Positions 25,501 through 40,500 of a stretch of 64,000 nt of DNA are shown here, one piece after another. A model generated the notes under the pieces. That model made no database searches, had not been told where the DNA came from, and saw nothing but the letters and a program-made list of their open reading frames with translations. The stretch is from Pampus argenteus (Eukaryota > Chordata > Actinopteri > Scombriformes > Stromateidae), in assembly GCA_036937835.1 (NCBI GenBank), contig CM072871.1, forward strand, positions 5,075,001 to 5,139,000, in the 5' to 3' direction. How positions within the stretch are numbered: the first letter of the stretch is position 1; every line of letters starts with the position of its first letter. A program made the translations under genes and the position numbers.

Positions 25501-28500
25501 CATGTCTTCCTCGGCGGATTTCTCAGACGAGGATGATTACAGTGTTAAATCTGGATCTGCATCACCGGCACCGGGAGACACTTTACCCTGGAACCTGCCC
25601 AGACATGAGCGGTCCAAGAGGAAGATCCAGGGAGGATCCGTGTTGGATCCCGCGGAGAGAGCCGTGCTCAGGATCGCAGGTGAGGGACAATCATCACATA
25701 ATAATGTAAAAAAAACAATATGCGTGAATATGCTGCAATATACGGTGCGTATAAGGAGAATATTACAGCGATTTAAGGTTGTGTTATTGTTCCACTCAGG
25801 GTCTGTGTTGTGGTTTTATTGCACATGTGACGGTATTTTAGGCTGATTTGGACGTGTAGTCTTACTTTGCGTTTTTAAATTAAATAATTGATACTTATTA
25901 TTTAAATTGACATTATTTAGATGAGAGACAGGCCTGTAATAAACACAGACTACATCTTAATAAGCACCGAGGATTAATGATACAAGTCATTTTCTTTTTC
26001 GTTTGTGTCACATTTAATGACTCCGCTGTTGTCAGGTGGTTTTACAACACTACAGTTTTATTTTATAGTGATACTTTGACGCTGATCAGAAAGATCAGGT
26101 TACCATTAATCGATATATAAATATATATATATATGGATGACAGTGGTGACAATATCGTCTCCTACTGACAGCAAATATCCAAATATCATTTCACATGGTT
26201 GTAACCATTGGAGGTTAATGGCAGGTGGACTATGATGAGGTAACGTGGACCATGTTGTGAACCGGTACAGACACGCCTGACAAGGAAAAGCATTTTTTTT
26301 TTTTTTTTGTAATTTCACACTGCAAAAAGTGATGATTTTTTATTTGACTTTAACTTTTGGCCCCTTTAACGCGGATTCATGTAAACCAGGATATATTTTA
26401 ATCTCACGGGTTAAGAAAATATTATTTAGATTATATTTGAAATGCATTTAAGACTCAGCATTTGGCTGGTTTGACTTGTTAAAAAAAAAGCGACATTCTT
26501 TGCAGCGCTGCAGGTCCGGCAGTGTTTCCTATCAATCTCATGAGCCCCGGAGAGGAAGTGCCTCTTATTGGATAGACCGCAGGCAAAGGGAGGGATGTAG
26601 GGGCGTTTCCTTTAGTGCAACAACAGCGCCGATCACTCTCAGCACACACACACATACACACACATGCGCACACACACACATGCAAACACACACACGGCGT
26701 GTCCCTGTCAGCCGCTGGTGAATGTCCAGTTTGTGGATCCCGGGTTATGGCTCAGTACGCACCGCAGGCTTGTGCGCTCTCAGACGAACAGGAATATCTC
26801 CAAGCGTATGAGGATGTTTTGGAAAAATACAAAGGTAGGATCAATGCTGATTAGATATTATTTAGACATCGGCTGCCAGAGTAGATATTGTCCCGATTTC
26901 TGTTTGACAGTTCAATAAACGTCAGCCTGTCTCCCCCCCCTCTCTCTCTCTCTCTGTCTCTCTCTCTCTAGTCACTGGCTGGTCTTAGTGTCTTTATCCC
27001 TGCAGTGGAAAAGTAGGAATATTTCCTGCATGACATCACATTGAGGCTAAATTTCAGTAGTAGTAAAACAGACTATTATGAGAGGTTTTTTTTTAATAAT
27101 CTCAGTTGGTTATTAGATTAGAAGACCATGTCTCTTGTTTGACTCATAGATGTAAATATTCATGGTGAAATATGTTATGGGGGAACATGTAATCAACACA
27201 GGCGATCACTATGTCGACTATTGTTTATTGTCAGATTCAAGAGTCTAAACAGTGTGTGGTTTGAGTAAGTCATACTTTTTGCAGTGTAAAATATCTAATT
27301 GTATGTTGTTGTTGTGTTTTTTTTAATGTGATCTGAGATATAAATATTGATATGAGTAATGGCTGAGGTGACCTATGTGGTGTCTCGAGGCAGACAGGAC
27401 AATGACATAGCAGGATGAGGCGTTAGCTCATATCAGTCCTGCATGTCCCTTCATGTACTGTCAACGTCTCCTTTTAGGTCTATGTGACTAATTAAAGCAA
27501 AATCCATCATACATTAGTGAGGTCTGTACCATACAGTGTCTCTGTGACAGCGAGAGCTCATTGACAAAATACATACACACACACACGCGTTCTCAGGCCG
27601 GGGCCTGTGTAGGATCCGGTGGAGCTGCATTCAAACTGACAGCAGCGGTTTTAACCCTTGTGTGTCCTTCTCCAAAGTGAAACAGCAGAAACAATCAATA
27701 ACATACAGTGTGCACTATTGTATGTGTCCTCTCAGCTGTTGTGTATTATAGCCAGCAGGGCCAGTCAGCTGTGGTATAAGGCTTATACTCCCTGACTGGT
27801 GTCTAATAGGGGGGTCATGTGATGTAGCATCATTAGGAATCTGTAGCTGTTTTCAGACAGTAGATTTATTTATTTCCTGTGTTTCCAGCTCATTAACTAC
27901 CACTAAGGGATTGGGTTTTTACATGTAGTACATTGGTTTTTTGGGGGGGGGGATATTTGACTCCATACCCGTTGTTGTATGAATAATGAACTTATCAACA
28001 AAGGGTAAGACATCTTTTTCCATTTTCTTGATAATTTTAACAACAGGTTTCAAAGTATATGGGAGCATTGTAGCCCCCAAAATAATGCTGATGTTTTGTA
28101 TTTGTAGTCTTAAGTGAACCAGTCTCTTAATATTTTATGTTTTGTAAGTAAAATTGACTGAATTTCGTGTATTTTGTGGCTTATCAGTAATCAGTCTGCA
28201 AATAAATGTGTGGCTATGGAGTGATCCCGGTAGAAACTTGAGTTTTGAGCTAATCATTACTCGCCTACCACCCTGTTTCCATCAGCTTTGTTTTCATCAC
28301 ACTCTTTATTGCAGAGAGACAGCAAGCTTTCGTAAGCTTATAAACATCATGAAATCATAGTTTCTTTGCAAAGTTGTCGGACCGCTTGTTTCTGAGAATG
28401 GTGGCGAGGGATGAGTCAGATAATAAACATGAATCTAATACAACTTATTAAGATTTAGAAAATTAGCTGTTCTGATGTCGAATTTTTTTATATACAATAC

Positions 28501-31500
28501 CATCGTAAGCAGTGCATATTTTAATATATATGTGTAAATGGCTGAGAAATGTATTTTTTATCATTAATACCAAAAACCGTCGACTTGACACAGATCTAGT
28601 TCTAAATTCAACCTCATTGTCTTGAAAATAACTTAAAACTGTATTTATTATTTCCATAAAAAAGATTTTCTTTCTTTAGGGCGCTGGCCAAGCGCTGGAA
28701 AAAAAAAATCCCATTATTTATTCATTATTTTTTTATTCGCAGTCAATGTGATGAGCCAGAGCCTCAAGCCTGTCCCCATGTGATGAGTAGAACAGTAGCA
28801 CATTTTCATCAACAGTAACCGAATAAGCACAACCAGACAGCAAACGGCTCCACTTGTAAAGTAGCAAACAGCATTTTCTTTGTCTCTCCAAATTAAGATT
28901 ATAATATAATATAAGATTGGAATAATTTTCATATAAAACTGCACATTTTAAACAAATGTTCTTATTATAGGAGCATTTGAAATGCTGTTGAGTTTATGCT
29001 TATGTTAGCGCTCATCAAACACCTCTGAGATGATGTCAGTCACTAGATCAAGAGATGATCTGGAGAACAATATGTACAGGCTTTAATGTAGTGAGTGAGC
29101 GGGATGTGTCACGTGAGCTCTCTCTCTGTGTGTGTGTGTGTGTGATCTAAATCATAAATTGACAGTTTTCAAAAACAAGGGAAATATTGCAGGAAGTTCA
29201 GATCTGTGAAAAAGAAATACGAGTTTAGGATTTATTTGTGAGTAAGCATAACAAACCCCACCGACCGGGAGCGTGCATGTAGTTCTTACTGTAAGAATGC
29301 CACACTAATTAGGTATTAGAGTTAATAATACACCTAACGGTAGAACTGCTCCGGGTCGAGGCTGAAATTCAATGCAGGCTTTACAAAAGACTGTAGGCTT
29401 GAGGTATGAGTTAAAGACATGGTTTGTCAGACACATACAACAGTTAATAGCACGGGGCAGTGGCTGTACAGGATCACACGGTTCTAGCAAAGCCTGCTGG
29501 GTAGGCTGCCGGCATGAAGGGGCCGTTTGAGTTTCCCAACAGTCCATCATCCTCTGACATCAGGAAAGATTTAATGGATTAAACATGTGGTGGTCCAGTC
29601 AGCTCTATTTGCAGTTCATTTCGTTTTCAAGATGCCATATGGCGTAAATGGTTTTATTAGATTGGAAGGACAGTATTTCTCTTAAGCTGAATCCAAATGA
29701 ACATGTTTTGCTCCTTGGGAAACAAACCAACTGACTGGTTGCAGATAAGAACAGGAAAATCTTAATTCAAGCAGGAGAAACATTTTATTTTCCAAGTTGC
29801 TGACCTGCTTTTCTGTGCTTTTTAAAAAAAAAAAAAAGTGGCCAAATATATATTTTTAATGCTGTTCTTAATAAAGACTACTAGAAGATCAAAATGTAAA
29901 TTCAAATATAATGAATAGAGTACCATGTAGGGATGCAACTGATGATTATTTTTTAATATCAGTTAATACATACTGTCATAGAAGACTAAAGAAACCTTTT
30001 TTGTTAAAAAAATATTAATTAATTTAATAGTTGGCAACTAATTAATTATTAGAATAATCGTTTCTTACAAGATAAATGTGAAAAAAATCGCCAAAAAATA
30101 CATTTGCGCTATAAAATCATTCATAAAGTGTAATGTGATGGAAAGCGTGCTTTTTGCCAGGCTGCTGCTAAATTGAGGTCTTCCTTAGAAAGAAAAAAAC
30201 TAGTTATAGTTTTTTCTCTTTTTTTGTGATCAGATCACAGATGTATACAACTTATTGAATATTAAAGATATCATTTCTTTAAAGAAAACTAAAAAGATGA
30301 TATATACACATAACACATAAGCTGTCTCTGTATGTTTTGTGTTATTGGAGGGCGTGGTCTGTCAGTGTCTGCCTGACATATGTGTGATGCAGTCTGCATT
30401 ATAACTAAATCTCTTATTACCAGTACGATTTCTGTAGATCCATTAAAGCATACCTTATTATTTGTAGTAAAATCTGCCTTTTGTACTTGTATTATTACAT
30501 ATTATCACACAGGGCAACGAGTGAGAGCATTGTGTTTTTTGCACAGTCACTGCCTTTGTCCATCCTCCTGGGCTGTGCCCAGCCCAACCCCTCGGCTCTA
30601 TGTCGACAGCCCACTCATCACATTCAAATGGCCCAGTGGCCCACACACATGCAGCCGACTCCCTCTATGGAGACTGTCTGCTACCCTACAAAAGACACTT
30701 TGTTTTTATGTGTGCAGCATCCAAGTTCCATTGACCTGTTCATGTGTCACGCTGACGGCGGTGACACTCTTTTCAGGCTTTTCATTGAGATTTAAATGTC
30801 GAGGAGCCGCACTTTAAACGTGGTCTCTACCTTTCTAAATTGGTTCAACAGATTAACATCCTGTTACTGTAATCTGTGAATGCACAGAGGGCCTTTGTAA
30901 CTGTTATTCACACACAATAGGAACATACTGTACTTCATAGGGTTATTTTTTTCCCCCAGATCTGGTCAAAAGAGATACGTGGAGTATATACACTTTATGA
31001 CTACAAACCAAAAATAATTTTCCAATAAGATAAATCATTTCTTTTTATCTTAAAACAAGGAGGATTTCTTTTAAAAAAATTGGATTTACCAAATATGTGA
31101 ACAAATATGATTTAGATAGCATAATAAAATATGCTCTCTACTTATAAAGGGCCATTTCACAGCTACCGGAGCCAAAATCCTAAGTGCTAATGGCTAATTA
31201 AGTGCATTAAGATTTTGGGATCAGTTTCGAGCTCTGTAATCTCACAGTAACATCTATCAGAAACTGCTGTAAACCTATTAAGATCCTTCTGGTTTCATTT
31301 TACAGATTTCACCAGCATGCCAGATTATATCTGCCTTCAGAAATGTAATCTCTGATTGTTTAGTTTCATTTCTCCATCAAGAAAACATACTACAGTAAAT
31401 ACACAGTACGCTATATGTACTTTTAAAGCATGATATTGTTATTTTCTGGCCAAGCCCTTCATTGATCTAATCAATAGACCTAATTTAAAATGGACAATGT

Positions 31501-34500
31501 AATCCAAACCAGCAGAGCTTTTAGAGATTTTCTTGCTCCATCTGTCTGTAGTTGAGGAATTATGTCTGTGTTTTTGTGTGTATGGAGTATTTAGTTTTTT
31601 AATTATATATTCCATCATCTGTCATTTAGAGATATACACACATTTTCCTTCTGGGATATTTATATATATCGATATGAAGTTATATGAAATATACCTTTAA
31701 TACAGGCACATGCAGTTGCATTATATCTGTATCTGAGTTTGATGCCTGCTCGCTGTTGTATTTCTAAATGTTGTATTTATATGCTGTCATGGTGATGGGA
31801 AGACCAGCATGACTGAACCTCATTCCACGGCTCGACTTAGCTCCTCTTACATGAGATCATCTTTTGAGTCTCTGTCCAGCCCCTGATTCATGCTCTGCAG
31901 CCATGCCTCACCCACTCCAGCAGCAGCACCACCACCCTGCTTCCCCAAATACAGCAGATGCTTTTGAAGTAATCCCATCCTGCCAGTAGGAAAAACAATT
32001 TCCTCTCTCTTTTGTTTCATAGATTCCATCTGTTTTTGCTTTTCTAGCAATTTTTGAAGAAAACTATACTTATACTTGCACGAATTGTCTTATATGGGGC
32101 ATAACTTGTGAAATAGATAAGGAGTCAGCAGGTGAATTTGTTGGCAGTTGAGACCCAGTCGAAGAGTAGTGTGAAGACACAGTGACAAAATAAAGGAAAA
32201 TTAAAAAAACAGCAGCTACCAGATGGAAACACAGTGGCTTTATACCACCATCAACAATGATGGAATAGCTTTTTGGAATAATGCTTTTTTAACCTTTCCA
32301 GTGGTAGAGTATATTATAAGTAATATTGATTGACAAATCAGCATGCTGTTAATTATGATTGCTCCAAATGCATCTTGAAATTGGCAAAAATAACCTCAAA
32401 CTGCTCAGCACATCTGTTTCCAGTTAATAAAGTTACAGTCATCAATGTATAGTGACTTAAGGGACTACTGTGAATCCACAGAGTAGCTTCTCCTAGGAGC
32501 TTATTTGTTATGTGTATGCTATAGAATAAAAATGAGGTCTGCAACTAACAGTTATTTTTTTATTATCGCTGCCAGTTACTTTCTCAGTTTGATTTAGTGG
32601 TCAATTAAATGTCACACAAAATAGTCGCATTACATTTTTGATAAATTGCTGTTTCAGCGTTATTCCAAAATAATGCAATATGACAGAAAAGTGTACATTC
32701 ATCTAGGATGAATTACTTCTCTTCCTTTATATGCAAAGTGGCTGACAATAAAAATCTCCGTTAGCAGCTAAACAATCATTACTCCAAACTTCTACTTGAA
32801 ATTAGCTTTGTATGTGTTAAATCACGCTTGTGTCACGTCAATTAGTGTAAATGTAGTACAAGCTAAGACTTTATTTAGGTGGAAACGTCACAGGATTGTT
32901 TTTAGTCGTTAGTCTTGATCAGGATACAGGATGTAATTTGAGTGAGAGTCTGGGGAGGAAAACAGATTTCCCCACATGCACAAATACTCTCACTTCAATG
33001 TGACAGTTGCAGCTGTTGCACATATGGAGGCTTGTATTGGAGTATTGGCAACTGTGTGTGCGTGCGTGTGTGTGTTTGTGTGTGTGGTCCACGTATTCCT
33101 TACTTTGTAGGTATGTAAATTTGTTCACACAGTCATGTTGTAGGGACTCACACACCTTATGGAGACAAAAAAAACCCCAGTCCCATTAACGTAAATAATT
33201 GATTTTAGGGTGAAGACTTGGTTTAAAGTTAAGGTCACTCCAGGTTTATGGTAAGGTCAGAGTGAAGCATGTGGTGGTTATGCTTGAGGTTAGCATAAGT
33301 CACCAGGAAATGAATGTAGAAGAGATGGAAACCCATCGTGTGTGTTAATGTTGGTGTGTATGTATGCTGTGTAGTGCTGGGCAATATATTAATATTATAT
33401 TAATATTCTGATATGAAACCAGATATCATCTTAGATTTTGGATATGGTGATATTGTACAACCGCTCATGAAGAGCAAATGTAAGATGTGAAGGTGAAGTT
33501 GGCAAAGTGCCCTCAGGCATGAGCAATCGCTGCAGAAGCACTCAGCAAAGAGGAAAGGATGGAGCATTAATGACAGCTAATGGGGCATACATTAGTGCTG
33601 AGTCATATGGACATAATCAAATACTGAGTAGGGATGACAACCGGTGCTTTCACTAAATATGTAAACTGAGATTTTTTGATAAATAATCATAAATAATAAG
33701 TTGGTAAAGACAAATAATAGAACAGCCTGAACAAATGACATGACTTTACTGTAACACAGCTTTTAAAACCAGGACTCCACTTATGCCTTGTCACGTATTA
33801 ATATATTTCAGCTTCAGTGTGTCAGAAATATCATTGATTAAGAAGACACAGATTTCTTTATTTTATTTGCATATATTGCCATAACTTGCTTTAAGATATT
33901 AACATATTGAAAATAACAATGTCTGTGCTGAATGCTCTTTTTCGTGGTTTCTTCCTTCCTTTGTCTCGGATCTGCTTTAAATCTGGACAGTAAAGTCTGA
34001 CTGGAAGAGCTGCTTTGAAGGCTTGGCAGTCCGTTTCCGTACACTGAGCTGTTCCAGTCACATATTTCACATGCTGCCCTTCCCTTTCAGTTTAGACCGA
34101 CTGTAGTATTCTCACTTCTAAAGAATGACAGAAATGCTTCATTGTACCACCCCTTCTTCACCCGCCTCATTATCTCACTCATATTTTTATTTACCATCTA
34201 TCCAGATGCCATGAGGACAACATGCCAACTACGAGTCTGTGAAGGTAGCCATATTGAGCTGAGTCATCGTTTCAGCAGGCCTATGTTATAGTTGTATAGA
34301 TTAATCACAGCCCAGCTCTAAATGCCTGATATATGATCTGAAGTAGGATCAAAAGTTGAATATTAGCTGGCCGTACATGCAGAACGATGTTATTTATCAG
34401 GCTTGTTTTGGTGAAAATAATAATAACAAATATATATATACAAAATATAGTAGTAGGATTTAATTTATACAAAATACATCTGTAGCTTTATGAGCCTAAT

Positions 34501-37500
34501 ATGAGAGAGGACAACATAAAGAATACATGGAAAAAATCTTTAAAACCTTGGCATGGAACAGACAGCCGTCTATGGGCGTGGCGACAAGGTGACGTTAGCT
34601 CGTCTGCAAGGTAGAAAGAGTGACACAGACTTTAAAATCTACTAAATGTTACTGCTGTGCAACACACAGCCTGGTACCCAAAACAAAGCGAGGACAAACA
34701 CACGCACGTTTGCTTACTGAGCTGAGGTTGTAAATTGAGATATGTGTAGCAAGAATGTTTGGCGAGTCGTTGTCATTGGTTGGCGGGTTGAGGGCTTTTC
34801 AGTTGAGCCTTTATGTCTGTTTTGATTTCCCTCCCATATGAGGTCAAGAGGATTATGCAGGATTTTTTTTTTTTTTTGACTTTGCTCAGCTCAGAATATT
34901 GAGATATTTTAAGCACGCTGACGTAACAAGATGCCAAAGGGTGTCACCGACCCCCCCTGTGCCAGACGTTCTCAGGAAAACAACTATTTATGCTTTCTCC
35001 TCCAAATAAGCTTGTGAAAACGTAGAAATGAAAGATCATTGTGACGTGCTGGAGACTGTCCTGCTGGCTGCATTTCCATGTTGTTGTTGGAAGCAGTTCA
35101 GTAGCAACAATTTACACAGACGCTCAACCAGTGTCGTTGCTCTAGTTTTTGCGTATGAATAAATCCTGGGCAGGATATCATGACTTTTATTAAACTTTCC
35201 TTTTTTGATTGGATAAATCAGATACAGGATCAAAGTGTAGGAAGTAGTCCGACTCACTCAACTACTACAGCAGTTATTTTCTTCAAATCATCTCGGATGC
35301 ATGTAGGAGAATGAAGGACATCATCTAAGTGGCACAGATTATGTGGCCTGCAGTTGCAGGGGCAGCGTGGTTTAGGGTTGTAGCTATTTATAGCTTCGCA
35401 CATGTGCTTTGCCGAGGTCTACAAATAAGTGTGTCAGGAGCTCTTTGACCGTCTGTGTGATTGCTGTGGTGGACTCTTGGCCAGCACTGTAGACAGCAAA
35501 CCTGCAGACGGTCTACGTTTATACAGCGCTGGCTACCGGGCGTCATTATATCACAGTGTAAATTTACACTTCTGAAGGAGACTTTAATCACAGTTTCTAC
35601 ACGGCACTCAAGGTTTTGTTTTGAATGTCAAGAAGTTCAACTGTAATGTGAGAGAGAGGTGTATCGTCAGGCTACCGTGATCTTTCAAACATCAACCCGT
35701 TAAAGTCAGAGGTTAACTCATTTCTAAGATGTTCCCTGAAATGACTTTAAAGTGAGGAAATATTCTCCTAAAATAAATTTGAATGAGTGAAGATATTATT
35801 GGCTTTAGGACATTCATGCATAATCCTAATTCTTAAAAAACTGAACTTTGTATTCGGGCCTGTTTATGTGTTTTTTGTGTTAAACTCAAAAGTTAACTGC
35901 CAGAAATAACTTCACAAGCTTGTTGTTTTTGCTTACTGGTGAAATTAGATGAGAATTTTGGTGTTTCTGTATGAGAAATGTTACTGAATACAACAGTATT
36001 GTAGGAATTGGACATGAAAACAAAGGAAAGGAGTACAAAAGAGAATTTATCAGATGTGAACAGTAGTAAGTGATTGATCAGCCTGATAGAGTTGTGAACG
36101 AAGTGTATTGTCTTTTCTTATCTTACAATATGTAAATGATTGATTGGTTTTCTGTGGAACTGTAAAAGATTGATTAATTGATTGATTGATTGATTGATTG
36201 AATCAGATAGTACAGATAGCATATTGTTGTTGTTTTTTTTTGTCCTCATAAGATCCTCAAGAGGGCACCATAATATTACACTCACCTTTAAATCTTGCAG
36301 TGCAGGTACATAATTACCACTGAGGCACCTGAAGGGCACAAATGATAAAGTGTTTTTGGCACCACGTGACAGAGGATGATGTTTATCTGAGTCTATTAAA
36401 CTTGTCGGTAATCTCTTTTGTTGACTATGATGTTCTATAGGTGGTTAATTTTTATTTTTATTTTTTACAACTTGTCCTTTGATATGAGTCAGTTTCCCAG
36501 AATACTTGCTCATTGCTCATCATGCAGCAGAGACATCATCAATGACACAGCGGCATTATTAGTAAAAACATACATACTTTCTATATAAACACACTACTTT
36601 CCTCCAGATTCTATTATTGATTTATTTTATTGACTCATTTACGGCTTCATGTCAAGCTTTGGCCCCGGTTGTGTGTAGGCCATCGTACAAAATAATGATC
36701 ACACAAACCCAGTTTCTAATTTTTCAGAAGCTTCTACACGTGCACTATTTTTAGATGAACTAAATGTAAGAATCTGCAGAGAGTAGTGTCACAAGGTGCC
36801 TCCTCTACCTTTGAAATGTGTTATAGGCTTAAATAAAAAAAATGACAACCATCAGCTTTTTTTACGCCACTGCCTTCGAATGAAAACAAAGTCATTTAAC
36901 TGAAAGATGAGCTCAATGTTATCTGTTCACCTTTCAGATTATCACCACCCACTGTAATTCGACGTTATCAGAAACGAAGGCGTGTAAGAGGATGATAATA
37001 AAGTCTCCTCTTATCATTGTGGTCACTGAAGGACCCTGTCTTAGGTTTTCTACAACTACATTATGTAACCATCTTACGTAACTGCTATATAATGCAGTAT
37101 AAGCAGAAAACAAATGTAAAATTCCACCATAATTCTCCAAACTGAACCAATTTCCCCAAAATAAATCTCTTAGTGTCAGCTTTAATGTTGTAGCATGACA
37201 GGTGTGGATTCGTTACTTGAATTTGATACCAGTTGTTTCTGCTGAAGTCAACACTGTAAAAGTGATTATCTGAGAACATGGTTAAGATACAATATATATT
37301 GATAAGATACTTCCAATAATCAAGTCTCAAACTGTTTGTACATTGCTCTTGAATTGCTGCACTCATAGTAAAACACGGCTGTATCCTGCAGCAGTAACAT
37401 CCTAAAACACGTCAAGAAGGAGCAACTTTTTTTTCCCTCTCTCTGTCTCTCTCTCTTTTTTTTTTTTAATAATAAGCACTAATATTTTTTTCTGTGGCTG

Positions 37501-40500
37501 AATGCTGCTGCTGCACAGAACTCAAAATAAAGTGTTGTAGCCATGGAAAACTTGACAAGACTCGTTCTGGATGCTTGATGAGGAAGGGAGTCACTGCTGC
37601 CCTCGAGGCGGGTAGGCAGACGAGGAGAGACGAGGGAAAGTGTTACTGCCTCCTCAGTCAATCACTGACATGGCATTCATCTACCTGAACCACGATCCTC
37701 CTGACGGCCCTCAAGAGCCAGTAAACAGGATGAAATACCAGCTTAGGACCATGAAGGAGCTTTCAGCTCACCTGGTAGATCTAATGTGCTGCATGGGTCA
37801 GTATTTCTCTTAATATTTTCTCGTTATTCCCCTCTGAGTTTTGTCATGTATGTGCTTGCTCATGACTAATGGGGTAAAATGTGATTACCATACTGATTAT
37901 CATCTACAGAGTTGCTGTTAGTGGAGGACTGAATGTGAGCTGTCAGGAAGTCGCTGTTTTTGTGATTGATTGAACTCGTTTTGTATGTAATCGTCAGTGC
38001 ATGTGAGTTTGAGTCGTGAGGATAACGTAGTGCTGTTGTGACTGGCAGGCTGGAAGCAGAGAAATGAGTCCCAGCTGTGGTGACTGGCCTGAATCCTGCT
38101 CCGCTCTGACACAGAATAAGAAAAACAGAGCGACAAAAAAAAGTAGTTGATTTTGCAAACGAGAAAACGTAATAATACCAGAGATGATTTTCGTTCTCTT
38201 TATTATACTATAAGGACTAGAAAAACCATGAATCCTTTTCCTTTCTATTTCCACCTGGTTGTGTCCATGTCGCAAATGTCACTGGCTGCTGGAAATTTGG
38301 TTGCTATGGAGACGGGAAACAAAAAAAAACACAACATGTGGTCAGTGGTGAGACTGATGTAATTTCAGTCTCTGGGAAAGGGCATCCTTTTTTTTTTTTT
38401 TTTTCAGCCACTGGGATATTTGTGGTTTTCATATGTTCTTTCTTTTCTGCATCACTGTCACTGAAACTATAAATCCAAAAATATCATTACATTGATAACT
38501 GATTAAAACATTTTTTTTATTCGAAACAAGGCTTAGTGTAATTTTTTTCCCAGCATTTGCTTCTTTTTCTCAGTTACCATTAATACAACCCAACAGGAAA
38601 CATGCTGATGATAGCTTTCCTCAAAAGAGATCTGTGTTGCCAAAACACCTCTGAGGCAACTGCTCTGAAATATGGAAAAAAGAAAATCAAAAATGTGTTT
38701 TTTCTTTTTTCTCTTTCTTCTTCAGATGAAAGAGACAGAGTGCAGAAGAAGACGTTTACAAAATGGATAAATCAGCATCTGGCGAAGGTAAGAACAAATT
38801 TGTAACATTTGCTTTGACAGTGTTTCGGGCCTTTCTGTTTCCATGCAGAGATGAAATCTAAATAATAGTTTGAATTCCGATAATTTTTTCCACAAAGGAT
38901 CAGCAAACCGTTTTCCTCTTAACACAAACAATCTGTTAGAGAGGTATTGGCAGTACTAACAGTTAGCGCTCTTCATGTCTTACCATGCACAGATTCCTCC
39001 CGAGACATCATTTAACACTCGTATAAAAAGTCATTTAGCGTGGCCGCGTTGTTTACTCAGGGATTCGAGTCGCCTACTGTGACATTTCATCTGTCTGTGG
39101 AATTTAATGAAACCGTCAGACAGGCATCGGCATGTCATGTCTAGTTTGTTAAAACAAACCTCTACTTAGGAATTATATATAATAATTATATATTCCAGGT
39201 TTTACTGAGCAGTGCTACATTAATAATAAATGGTAAATTACTGGTGACATGTATTCCTGTGATATAGAAATGAAGGCAAAATTGATTAATTCACTTCAAG
39301 CGCATAAAAAAAGAAAAACAACAACATTTTCGGACATGAGATGGTCTGAGCAGCTACGTGGTACTGTTACAGATGCATGAGTTGATGCCAGAGGATCTGA
39401 TAGGGAGTCGGTAGCTTTCCATAAAAAAAAAATGAACACCAGCAAATTTCATAAATGGACCATTTAGGAATTTCAACGTAACTAAATTTCATATCTCGTG
39501 AGCCGGACTTGTATTTGCAAGTCTGTGCATGTAAATATAAGGAAGGAAACCAGTCTAAAGGTAATGGTACGCCTGCAGTAATGTGAATGTGTAAAACTGC
39601 TTTAACTAGTAATATAACCGGTAACACAGTTGCATCGTACCTACCTTCTTATTTCACTTCCCAATAAATGTGATGGAAATGTCACAGTGTCGGATTCTGT
39701 TACGATTGAGCAATCTTAAAATCTGTGTGGTGAGACGATGTAAAATGCTGTTGCTTAAAGCGTACTGACCTCTTGAACATACCGTATATGATCGGTGGTC
39801 CACTCTCTGTTCCCTCCTACCGTGTTGTGTTTATTTTACTCCAGAGAAAAGCTTTGTTGGTGTGTGACATACACCTGTCCTGAAAGGTCCATGTAATGTT
39901 TTTTATTGCCAGTAATAAATGAATCCCTACTTACGGTTATGTTGTATGGGGCTGCCCATGGATGTGATGTTTTCAAACAGAAATATATCCTCCAATTATA
40001 TACATAATTGGAGGTTCACTAAGGTTGATCATATCATATGATACACATGGTAAATTGCAGGATCAAGACATAACTTTTTTCGTACATACAATGTTATTTC
40101 TATTGAATTAAAAACAATGTAAATGACTGCTTTTTCTCATCCAGACATTAGACCACATCCAGATGAAAAACACAATACTTAGACTGCGTCTGGATGGAGA
40201 AAGGGGTGAAAGACCACAGACGTTAGTCAGTACCAGTCATTCCTCCTGCAGCTGGTAGAGATGAGAAGAATTTAGAAGAGATTAATGGTAAACTAAGATA
40301 AAGAGTTAAGACTACATACACTGCGGTTGTGTAAACAGGAGAATGTGGACAAATCTGGTCAAAATATCGCTTTTCTAGTCCAGTCAAACCCCGACACGGA
40401 AAGCAGAATTCAGACCATAAATGACAGAAAACCTCCCAGCATAGTTTTCTTCTTTTCATTTGGCTAATGTGCTGTGAATCTCTTAGGCACTGCGCCTAAG

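Larger units (their letters stand above)
26835..37669 (+). other. dst: Large dst intron
   Basis: About 11 kb with no supported exon. It contains TC and GT microsatellites (26935-26970, 29121-29142, 33056-33085), a (ATTG)n run at about 36168-36200, and decayed fish DNA repeats at about 29928, 32535 and 33374. Frames such as 30380-30817 and 31847-32050 have no recognisable motifs and no good splice borders, so they are treated as noise. Confidence 0.5.

Noticed and set aside
30380..30817. Overlapping plus-strand frames of 145 and 104 codons
   Set aside because: No recognisable domain, no phase-compatible acceptor and donor pair, and composition like the rest of the intron.
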